In this document: positions 52,441 through 59,844 of the stretch, one piece after another | How the letters are laid out: each line of letters starts with the position of its first letter | Numbering within the stretch: the stretch's first letter is position 1 | Source: Eubacteriales bacterium | GTDB taxonomy: Bacteria > Bacillota > Clostridia > Peptostreptococcales > Anaerovoracaceae | Length of the DNA stretch: 64,000 nucleotides | Assembly (NCBI GenBank): GCA_028704515.1 | Contig: JAQWFH010000004.1 | Coordinates: 1 to 64,000, forward strand | Direction of reading: 5' to 3' | Made by a program: the position numbers and the translations under genes | The notes under the pieces: model-generated | What the model saw: only the letters and a program-made list of their open reading frames with translations | Told to the model about the DNA's origin: nothing | Database searches by the model: none

Positions 52441-54057
52441 TTAATATCTGCATTTCCAATTTTCACAGCCTCTATAAATATAATTGTAATTTGGCGTCAA
52501 TTCACCTTGTAATATATCTGTATAAAATATGCCATAGGTTTTATAGAACATACAATAATAAGGAATGTCTTCTTTAAGGATTTTTTTCAACTCCAAAGCG
52601 GCTATCTTCTTTTGATCGTTGTCTATACTTCCATTCATTGCGTTTAAATACTTATCGGCCCTGTTATTTTTATATCTTGCTACATTGCTATAGGATGAAT
52701 GAAGAAGGGGTCTTAGGTCATACCTCTCATTTATTCTTATCCCTCCTATAAATATATCATAGTTACCATAGGTTAACATAGAATAATATTCATCTGTTTT
52801 ACGGGAATCTATAATTACCGTCATCCCTAAATTTTCCAAGGAAGCCTTTAGCATAGGGGCCGCAAGATTTGCCGACGGGTCTTCCTGCTTTATCAGTATT
52901 TTTAATTCTATTTCATTATCAGCCTTGTTTTCGACATATCCATCGTCGTCTCTGTCTTCATATCCAGCTTTTTTAAGATAATCCTTTGCTACCTGCATAT
53001 CATAAGAGTATACCTCTCCCTTGCCTTCAATGCCAAAATATCCTGGGTAAAGTATTGAATCGGTTAAAATCCCTGTGTTGTAATATGCTTTTTCCAAAAT
53101 GGTCTTGGAATCTGTTGCAGATGCAATAGCCTTTCTCACTCTTTTATCGGTAAAAGGGGCCTTACTCGTGTTAAATCCTATTACTTCTGGTTCATTTGAT
53201 AGATAATTCACTCTGTCTATGTCGGAATCCGACACAAGAGCATCTCTATCTGGTGCACTGTTGTATATTAGGGATAAGTCTCCCGTTTTCATAAGCTTAA
53301 CCGAGCCCTCCTTGTTCGGTAATACGTGGAAAATCAGTGTATTGCCCGGTTTTTCTCCGTAGTAATCCGAATTCGAGACTAAGGTTAAGGATGAAAGCCT
53401 GTTATACTCATCTACTTTATATTTACCTGTTCCTACAGGAATAAATTTAGACGAGCCCCCCTTTGAAATAAAGTTGGCAACATTTTTGTATTGATGCTCT
53501 GGAAGTATCGGGAATATAAGATTGACTATATTGTTATTATTTTTTTCGTAGTAATCGACTGTTACACTGTATTCGCTTTCAATCTTTATGGACTTAATTC
53601 CTTTGACATAATCTGAATATAACCCTTTGTTAGATTTAGCAAGCTGCTTATAAAGATCTATCGAAAATTTCACATCCTTGGCCGTGAATTTTTTCCCATC
53701 ATGCCAGTCTATATCTCTACGCAAATCAATGCTGAGAGAAGTGCCTTCATTATAGTATCTATATGACTGAACGAGTTGATTTTGCGGTATCATTGCATCG
53801 TCTAGCACGAATAAGCCTTCATACAGAAGCTTTGTTATATGATATGTGTCCTCATCACTTGAAATGGCGGGATTCAATGTCTTTACCATATCCATCGGAA
53901 GATGTACAATATCTTCGTATTTGTATTCTTTTTCGCTTCCCATCAGAAAATCCTCTACTTTTGAGGCAACGCCACATGAAGTAAAAAGTAAAGAAGATAC
54001 GAATATCATTATTATAGGTAACGAAATTTTCCTGTTTCTATTTATCCAAAAGTTCAT
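52441..54057 (-). CDS. Family 5 solute-binding lipoprotein (peptide ABC transporter type)
   Basis: Extracellular lipoprotein of 538 residues. N-terminal signal with lipobox LFTSC (Cys about 28), then the SBP_bac_5 fold: NPAISSDEDTYHITKLLYEGLF, DIDWHDGKKFTAKDVKFSID (in parts) and KAIASATDSKTILEKAYYNTG. OppA-like proteins bind peptides, nickel or other ligands; the ligand here is open. No permease or ATPase gene is next to it. It overlaps coaE by 20 bases, so it is translated from the polA-coaE transcript. Confidence 0.88.
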   Translation of the reverse strand: MNFWINRNRKISLPIIMIFVSSLLFTSCGVASKVEDFLMGSEKEYKYEDIVHLPMDMVKTLNPAISSDEDTYHITKLLYEGLFVLDDAMIPQNQLVQSYRYYNEGTSLSIDLRRDIDWHDGKKFTAKDVKFSIDLYKQLAKSNKGLYSDYVKGIKSIKIESEYSVTVDYYEKNNNNIVNLIFPILPEHQYKNVANFISKGGSSKFIPVGTGKYKVDEYNRLSSLTLVSNSDYYGEKPGNTLIFHVLPNKEGSVKLMKTGDLSLIYNSAPDRDALVSDSDIDRVNYLSNEPEVIGFNTSKAPFTDKRVRKAIASATDSKTILEKAYYNTGILTDSILYPGYFGIEGKGEVYSYDMQVAKDYLKKAGYEDRDDDGYVENKADNEIELKILIKQEDPSANLAAPMLKASLENLGMTVIIDSRKTDEYYSMLTYGNYDIFIGGIRINERYDLRPLLHSSYSNVARYKNNRADKYLNAMNGSIDNDQKKIAALELKKILKEDIPYYCMFYKTYGIFYTDILQGELTPNYNYIYRGCENWKCRY

Positions 54058-54628
54058 CTATTTTTTGGCAAAGCCCCTCCATATCTCCGTCATTGTCAAT
54101 TCTAATAGTTTTATTTGATGATGAAAGCCTGTTTTCATCTGTCATCTGCAAAACAATCCTTTTTTTTATATCATCCTCATTGGAATTATCACGATTCTTG
54201 ATTCTGTCTATCTTTAACCATTCAGGGGCACAAATTACCCATATTGAGTCGCAGATTTCATCAAGACCAGCTTCAATTAAAAGCGGTACATCTAGAAAGA
54301 TTGTTTTTTCTCCGGCTTTTTTAAACGCGCTTTGCTTTTGAAATATTATTTCCATTATCCTTGCATGCATTATCTCATTTAGCTTTTTATGCTTATTTAT
54401 ATCTGAAAATGCGATATCCGCAAGCCTCTTTCTATTTAAATTGCCATACTCATCGAGTATATCTTCTCCAAATTCCAAAGCGAGCTTTATTAATACATCA
54501 CTGCCCTTTTCTGTTATTTCTCGCGCAATTTTATCTGCGTCTATAATCCGATATCCCTTGCCTTCGATATATGTTGATACGGTCGATTTACCCGCTCCTA
54601 TTCCTCCTGTGATTCCAATGGTCCTCAT
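54038..54628 (-). CDS. coaE: Dephospho-CoA kinase
   Basis: Last step of coenzyme A synthesis. 196 residues. P-loop GGIGAGKST at 7-15, DADKIARE, and VPLLIEAGLDE; LID region with Arg follows (RIKNRDNSNEDDIKKRI). 15 bases after polA, the usual Firmicutes neighbour. Confidence 0.96.
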   Translation of the reverse strand: MRTIGITGGIGAGKSTVSTYIEGKGYRIIDADKIAREITEKGSDVLIKLALEFGEDILDEYGNLNRKRLADIAFSDINKHKKLNEIMHARIMEIIFQKQSAFKKAGEKTIFLDVPLLIEAGLDEICDSIWVICAPEWLKIDRIKNRDNSNEDDIKKRIVLQMTDENRLSSSNKTIRIDNDGDMEGLCQKIDELLDK

Positions 54629-54643
54629 ATCGCTACACCTGCC

Positions 54644-57343
54644 CTATTTTAATTCGTACCAGTTTTCACCTTTTGAAAGGCTTGCTGTCAGCTTTACTTT
54701 GAACTGTATCGCTTCTTCCATGCATTCCTTCAGCAGCTGCTCAACCCGAAATTCTTCATCAGCTGTAGCCTCTATTATCAGCTCATCATGCACTTGAAGT
54801 ATAAGCCTTGATTTGAGCTTTTCCTTTTTCAGTTCATTATAAATTTTTATCATCGCAAGCTTAATTATGTCGGCAGCACTCCCTTGGATAGGGCTATTCA
54901 TTGCAAGTCGCTCACCTGCCCGACGCACCATATGGTTCGACGCATTTATTTCTTTGATGTATCGGCGTCTTTCAAGAATACTTTTAACATAGCCGTTATT
55001 TTTGCAAAAGTCAATTTGATTATCCATGAATTTCTTCACGCTTGAATATCTTAGGAAATATCCATCTATATATTCCTGTGCCTGCTTCCTGGTTACTTTT
55101 ATTTCTCCAGATAGCCCAAAACTACTCATTCCGTATATCACGCCAAAATTTACCGCTTTGGCGGCACTTCTCTGCTCTGGAGTAACATCTTCAATCTTTG
55201 CATCAAAAACCGTGGCCGCTGTAATTCGGTGTATATCGTCTCCATGCGAAAATGCTTCTATTAATTTCTCATCGCCCGACATATGAGCCAAAACCCTCAG
55301 CTCAATTTGTGAATAGTCCGCACCAATTAAAACGGAATACTCTTCACCCGTAACAAATGCCTTTCTTAGAAGCCGTCCCTGCTCTTGTTTGATGGGAATA
55401 TTTTGTAAGTTAGGCTCAGTGCAGCTTATTCGCCCTGTAGCTGTTACGGTTTGCATGAAATGAGCATGTATTCTTCCGTCTTCTCCTATCATAGGAAGCA
55501 ATCCTTCGACATACGTGCCGTTAAGCTTCGATAATGTTCTGTATTCTAAGATTAAAGTTATAATCGGATGCTTGTCTTTTAATCTTTCCAAAATATCAGC
55601 ATTTGTAGAGTAGCCTCTTTTCGTCTTTTTACCCGAAGGGAGTCCAAGCTTTTCAAAGAGTATATTTCCTAGCTGTGCAGGAGAGTTGATATTGAATTTT
55701 TCTCCGGCAAGTTCATATATTTCGTTAGAAATTATAGTAATGCTTTCCGACAGCTTTTTTCCTTGCTCAAGCAATATCTCTTTATCGATCGCAAATCCGG
55801 TGTATTCCATGAAGGCCATAATTTCAACAAGCGGCAATTCTACTTCCTTGTATAAATCAATCATACCGTCCTTGGCTACGTTTTCTTCTATACTATTGGA
55901 TAATAATGCGGCAGCTGTACATTGAACAAGGCATTGCTCGGAATACTGCGCAATGGCATCACCGAATAAATCAATTTGAGTGCCTTCATCTTCATAATCA
56001 TTCTGCGATAATTCAATATTGAAATACTCCAGTATCAATGTCTTGAGCTCATAATTGCTCCTTGAAGAGTCGAGGATATATGCCGCGATTTGTGTATCGC
56101 AATGAGTATTGAAGCAACGGCTTCCCAACGAATGATTTTTCCCCAGCATTTGCAGCATTATAAAATATTCATTTGAAAGTCCGTGCCCACATATCTTAAG
56201 CTGATTTTCCGAGATGAAAAGAATAGCTTCCTCCAATAATTTTTCTTCTGCTCCGTTTATAAAAAAGTATTCATCTCCAACCAAAATCCCAAAGCAATAA
56301 ACTTCGGGCTTTTGCCTGTGATTGCTGTCTGTGAGTATTTTTATCGAAACAAATTCCGCATCTTTCATTTTGTTTTCTGCATACTTAAGGCTCGCCGAGT
56401 CGGTAATCGATGTTCTTTTTTTCGTCAGCTCGAACGTTTTCAATGTGGATTCTTGTGTACTAACATCAGGTCGCTTGAGCTTCTTAAGAAAACTGTTAAA
56501 TTCAAGCTTAACATAAAGCTGAATTAATTTTTCATAATCAGGTTCCTCTAATGTGTATTCATCAAAGTCTATGCCTATAGGGACCTTTGTATTTATTGTT
56601 GCAAGTCTCTTGCTCATGAGTGCTATGAGCTCGTTTTCCTTGATTTTATTCCTCAGCTTTTCATTCTTTATAGAATCCGCATTTTCAAGCATATTCTCTA
56701 TACTGCCAAATTCTAAAAGCAGCTTAGTTGCGGTCTTTTCTCCAACGCCCGGTATTCCCGGAATATTGTCGGATTGGTCTCCCATGAGCCCTTTAAAGTC
56801 AATGAAGGCTTCCGGTGAAAATCCGTATTTTTCATGCATTGCAGCTCTATCGTAGATTTCAAATTCCGATACGCCCTTTTTCGTTATAATTACTTTTGTC
56901 TTATCTGTGGCAAGCTGCAATTCATCCTTGTCCCCTGTTATAATCAAGGGTTCAAGCCCTTCCTCTTCGGCTTTTATAGCAATGGTTCCGATTATATCGT
57001 CAGCCTCAAAGCCATCCATTTCAATCATTTTTATATTCATTGCCGAAAGGATGTCCTTCAACAACGGGAATTGCATTGCAAGCTCAGGAGGCATCTTTTT
57101 TCTTCCCGCTTTGTATTCCTCGTATTCCAAATGCCTCATCGTAGGTGCTTTTGTGTCAAAAGCAATAGCAATATATCCTGGCTCGTAGTCGTTTTTTATT
57201 TTTGTCAACATATTAAGAAAACCGTACACGCCTTGCGTGTACAGCCCTTCTTTTGTCAACATAGGGCGTTGCATAGCATAATACGCCCTGTTTATCAAAC
57301 TATTCCCATCTATAATGACGATTCTTCGATTGTCTCTATCCAT
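54644..57343 (-). CDS. polA: DNA polymerase I
   Basis: Repair and Okazaki-fragment polymerase of 899 residues. The 5'-3' exonuclease domain (about 1-290) has IIDGNSLINRAYY, DGFEADDIIGT and GVGEKTATKLL. The 3'-5' exonuclease-like domain lacks the DTE motif (DAEFVSIKI instead), so proofreading is probably lost as in Bacillus. Polymerase motifs: DYSQIELRVLAH (A), KAVNFGVIYGMS (B) and VHDELIIEA (C). Its start overlaps the anti-sigma gene by 34 bases, an unusual coupling. Confidence 0.97.
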   Translation of the reverse strand: MDRDNRRIVIIDGNSLINRAYYAMQRPMLTKEGLYTQGVYGFLNMLTKIKNDYEPGYIAIAFDTKAPTMRHLEYEEYKAGRKKMPPELAMQFPLLKDILSAMNIKMIEMDGFEADDIIGTIAIKAEEEGLEPLIITGDKDELQLATDKTKVIITKKGVSEFEIYDRAAMHEKYGFSPEAFIDFKGLMGDQSDNIPGIPGVGEKTATKLLLEFGSIENMLENADSIKNEKLRNKIKENELIALMSKRLATINTKVPIGIDFDEYTLEEPDYEKLIQLYVKLEFNSFLKKLKRPDVSTQESTLKTFELTKKRTSITDSASLKYAENKMKDAEFVSIKILTDSNHRQKPEVYCFGILVGDEYFFINGAEEKLLEEAILFISENQLKICGHGLSNEYFIMLQMLGKNHSLGSRCFNTHCDTQIAAYILDSSRSNYELKTLILEYFNIELSQNDYEDEGTQIDLFGDAIAQYSEQCLVQCTAAALLSNSIEENVAKDGMIDLYKEVELPLVEIMAFMEYTGFAIDKEILLEQGKKLSESITIISNEIYELAGEKFNINSPAQLGNILFEKLGLPSGKKTKRGYSTNADILERLKDKHPIITLILEYRTLSKLNGTYVEGLLPMIGEDGRIHAHFMQTVTATGRISCTEPNLQNIPIKQEQGRLLRKAFVTGEEYSVLIGADYSQIELRVLAHMSGDEKLIEAFSHGDDIHRITAATVFDAKIEDVTPEQRSAAKAVNFGVIYGMSSFGLSGEIKVTRKQAQEYIDGYFLRYSSVKKFMDNQIDFCKNNGYVKSILERRRYIKEINASNHMVRRAGERLAMNSPIQGSAADIIKLAMIKIYNELKKEKLKSRLILQVHDELIIEATADEEFRVEQLLKECMEEAIQFKVKLTASLSKGENWYELK

Positions 57344-58203
57344 ATTTCACCGCCCTGTCCCAAGTAATTGACTGGCTCGGAATCTATAATAACTTCAAAT
57401 CTCCAAACCACATCACCTATTTTTTTACTCGATTTTATTTGAAATTCTTTTCCCTCAAGCTCTTTTTCGAGACAGCGCATATACATCAGTACTTGTTCCA
57501 CATCGTCGGAACCGATTTTGTTATAGAATGTATCTTCAGTTTCCTTATGAATTCCCCTGCATGACTGCCGCGAAGCTGCTCCGAACCCGACCAGCTCCAT
57601 GACACGATTATCAGGCATTGGCAAATATCCCTTTTCGCTTGCGTCTGAAGCAATTTCTTCTGTCACATTGCCAATATTTTCGTCTGCATGTTCCGCCTCT
57701 AATGTCATCTTCACTGAAGCTTCTGCAGGTTTTGCAGAGCTTGGTACGACGCTATTATTATCGGTGTCGGCAACAAATTGTTCGATATCCTGTTGCTCTA
57801 GGTTTTTTTGCAAATCTTGCGGGGAGTTTGATGAACCCTTATATATATCACTGTCTGTAATACCAATATTATTATACATTGTTATAGTGAATATGCCAAC
57901 AACAAATATCGCAGCTAAAGAAGCCAAGCGCTTGTATAATTTTCTTCGAGGGGCTAATATGATAGATTCCTGTGCCTCGTCAGCTTTGATCTCCGAAATC
58001 CGTGCAGTGATTTTTTCTTCCAGCCCTTCCGGCATTTCCATCAGAGGGATTGCCTTCGTAATTGAGGTTACGCACAAAAGCTCTTCATATAATTGCTTGC
58101 ATTCCTTGCAACCAGACAAATGTATTTCTACTTTTGATTTAATTTCATCAGAAGCAACTCCATCAATATATTCGGATATGTAATTTCTTATCTCTTTGCA
58201 CAT
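57310..58203 (-). CDS. Membrane anti-sigma factor with zinc-finger (ZAS) domain
   Basis: Likely partner of the ECF sigma factor encoded 53 bases upstream. The N-terminal ZAS motif is HLSGCKECKQ (HxxxCxxC) near residues 28-37, one transmembrane segment lies at about 94-115 (SLAAIFVVGIFTITMY), and the rest (about 180 residues) is extracytoplasmic, with an acidic linker and an unrecognised C-terminal domain (MRCLEKELEGKEFQIKSSKK). 297 residues. The ATG at 58203 is chosen for GGGAGGG eight bases upstream. Its 3' end overlaps polA by 34 bases. Confidence 0.88.
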   Translation of the reverse strand: MCKEIRNYISEYIDGVASDEIKSKVEIHLSGCKECKQLYEELLCVTSITKAIPLMEMPEGLEEKITARISEIKADEAQESIILAPRRKLYKRLASLAAIFVVGIFTITMYNNIGITDSDIYKGSSNSPQDLQKNLEQQDIEQFVADTDNNSVVPSSAKPAEASVKMTLEAEHADENIGNVTEEIASDASEKGYLPMPDNRVMELVGFGAASRQSCRGIHKETEDTFYNKIGSDDVEQVLMYMRCLEKELEGKEFQIKSSKKIGDVVWRFEVIIDSEPVNYLGQGGEIWIETIEESSL

Positions 58204-58256
58204 GCAAATTTCCCTCCCTTCATTCGTCTTCTTAATCATTTAGACTATACTTTCGT

Positions 58257-58859
58257 TCAATTTGTTCCATCTTTATCTTTTTGGGATTCTTTTATGTAAA
58301 TTTCCCGAAGCTTTAATCTCGCCCTTGAAATCCTGGACTTCACGGTTCCCATTGAGCAAGAAAGAATACCGGTTATTTGTTCATATGTAAATCCGTTTAT
58401 ATCTCTCAAAATTATGACTTCTCTATGCTCATCCGCAAGCTTGTCTATACAGTACATAATGATGTTCTGCCGTTCCTCCGATATGACATGCTCTTCGGGA
58501 TTAAGCGCACTGTCCTTAAAATCGAGATTGAATTCGTCATCCTGCGCTTTTTCTGTGGTATCGTATAATTCTTGCTGGGTTTTTCGCTTGCGTAATATAT
58601 CTTTGCATACATTTACTACAATGCGGTAAAACCAAGTATCGAATCTACTGCTGAAATTGAAGGTTTTCAGATGGCGATATAGTTTAATGAAACTCTCTTG
58701 CACCGCATCCTGCGCATCCTCGTCATTTCTTAAGTAACGAAACGAGATGTTATATGCTTTTTTTTCGCATGATAAGACAAGAGTCTCAAATGCAGACTCA
58801 TCTCCATCTATAGCTCTTTGTATTATGTCTCTTTCGTTATTATTATCCATAATTTCCAT
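58257..58859 (-). CDS. ECF-type RNA polymerase sigma factor (SigW/RpoE-like)
   Basis: Sigma-70 family protein of about 200 residues with only regions 2 and 4. Region 2: AYNISFRYLRNDEDAQDAVQESFIKLYRHL (in parts), the -10 recognition segment FDTWFYRIVVNVCKDILRK; region 4: LADEHREVIILRDINGFTYEQI and MGTVKSRISRARLKLRE, a helix-turn-helix. No binding site is convincing before either the ATG at 58859 or the one at 58850. The start lies only 11 bases past the T-run of the 6S RNA terminator, so its mRNA must come from readthrough or a promoter inside the 6S gene. Confidence 0.93.
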   Translation of the reverse strand: MEIMDNNNERDIIQRAIDGDESAFETLVLSCEKKAYNISFRYLRNDEDAQDAVQESFIKLYRHLKTFNFSSRFDTWFYRIVVNVCKDILRKRKTQQELYDTTEKAQDDEFNLDFKDSALNPEEHVISEERQNIIMYCIDKLADEHREVIILRDINGFTYEQITGILSCSMGTVKSRISRARLKLREIYIKESQKDKDGTN

Positions 58860-58870
58860 TGATTTTTCAT

Positions 58871-59051
58871 AAAAAAATCCCGATGATGCCGTCAGGATAT
58901 AAAAGACGCCCTATCATCAAGATAGGTGGGTACCCTGTTTCCGCTTCTGTCTTCCCCTATAATGGGGCTTGACATAGGCTGACAAAAACTCGGATTCCCG
59001 ATTAAAAATTGTAGGTTCTTTTATGAGTCCTTAACGCACATCTCAGGATAT
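58871..59051 (-). ncRNA. ssrS: 6S RNA
   Basis: Minus-strand RNA of about 181 bases that binds sigma-A RNA polymerase as a mimic of an open promoter. The 5' end (ATCCTGAGATGTGCG) pairs with the 3' end (CGGCATCATCGGGAT) over ATCCTGA/TCGGGAT and GATG/CATC. The 3' half, CACCTATC-TTGA-TGATAGGG followed by CTGACGGCATCATCGG, lines up with the 6S 3' arm of E. coli (CACCTTGAA...TTCAAGGG...TGCGGCGGCATCTCGG). A central GCCCC/GGGG hairpin and AT-rich flanks form the bubble. ATCCTGA also pairs internally with TCGGGAT before seven T's, a terminator. Confidence 0.88.
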
Positions 59052-59057
59052 GCTTAT

Positions 59058-59086
59058 ATTGTATAATGTTTTTAAATATATTATGC
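59058..59086 (-). promoter_or_regulatory. Probable 6S RNA promoter
   Basis: On the minus strand TACAAT (plus 59058-59063) ends six bases before the inferred 6S 5' end at 59051. The -35 position falls on the yebC stop codon (GCATAA) and is not consensus, so readthrough from yebC may also contribute. Confidence 0.5.
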
Positions 59087-59809
59087 TTCATAAAGATCAA
59101 TACCGGAATTTGTATAAACTTTTTGAACATCGTCATTATCGTCAAGAACATCTATCATCTTTTTTAGATTTTTAATATCTTGTTCGTTTGACGGAAATGC
59201 TTCCATCGATGGTAGATATTCCATATCGGATTCGGCAATTATGTAACCAGCATCTGTGAGAGCCCCGTGGACGCTGTTATATTCAGCCGGTTCCGTTTGA
59301 ATTTCAAAGCTATCATCGTGGATAACTATATCTTCTGCACCTGCTTCAAGTGCTTTTTCCATAAGTGCATCTTCACTTATCGCTTCTGTTTTTTCTATAA
59401 ATATGACCCCTTTTTGTGAAAACATATAAGAAACACATCCTTGGGTCCCCAGATTGCCACCGTATTTATCTAATGTAGATCTTACTGCTGACGCTGTCCT
59501 GTTCTTATTATCTGTAAGGGCATTTACAATAACCGCAACTCCAGCTGCTCCGTATCCTTCGAAACTCATTTCCTCGTATGTTTCTCCGGCGAGTTCGCCT
59601 GTACCTTTCTTTATAGCCCTATTGATATTTTCGTTTGGCATACTTATGCCTTTTGCTTTTTCAATTGCGACTCTAAGAGCGGCATTATACTCCGGATCCC
59701 CTCCGGATTTAGCTGCTACCGTTATCGCTCTTGCGTATTTTGTAAAGACAGCAGCTCTCTTTGAGTCTTGCGCCGCCTTACGACCTGCGATTGTACCGTG
59801 CCTACCCAT
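59081..59809 (-). CDS. yebC: YebC/PmpR family protein
   Basis: Cytoplasmic protein of 242 residues. Family members are annotated as transcriptional regulators; recent work on the family also links it to translation of polyproline stretches. GRHGTIAGRKAAQDSKRAAVFTKYAR (in parts), NINRAIKKGTGE and YEEMSFEGYGAAGVAVIVNALTDN (in parts) are family hallmarks. Start: GGAGG before the ATG. It lies between the activase gene and the 6S RNA gene. Confidence 0.96.
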   Translation of the reverse strand: MGRHGTIAGRKAAQDSKRAAVFTKYARAITVAAKSGGDPEYNAALRVAIEKAKGISMPNENINRAIKKGTGELAGETYEEMSFEGYGAAGVAVIVNALTDNKNRTASAVRSTLDKYGGNLGTQGCVSYMFSQKGVIFIEKTEAISEDALMEKALEAGAEDIVIHDDSFEIQTEPAEYNSVHGALTDAGYIIAESDMEYLPSMEAFPSNEQDIKNLKKMIDVLDDNDDVQKVYTNSGIDLYEA

Positions 59810-59844
59810 GAGACACCTCCTAACTATAACATTAATTCTTTTTC

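Noticed and set aside
56834-57367. 177-residue plus-strand frame opposite polA
   Set aside because: Antisense to the conserved 5'-3' exonuclease domain; no binding site or recognisable protein.
58890-58945. ECF-type autoregulatory promoter (GGAAAC ... CGTC) before the sigma factor
   Set aside because: Both elements occur on the minus strand but 28 bases apart instead of about 16-17, and they are part of the 6S structure.
58969-58997. Plus-strand promoter beginning with a perfect TTGACA
   Set aside because: No -10 element at 16-18 bases, and no plus-strand gene follows.
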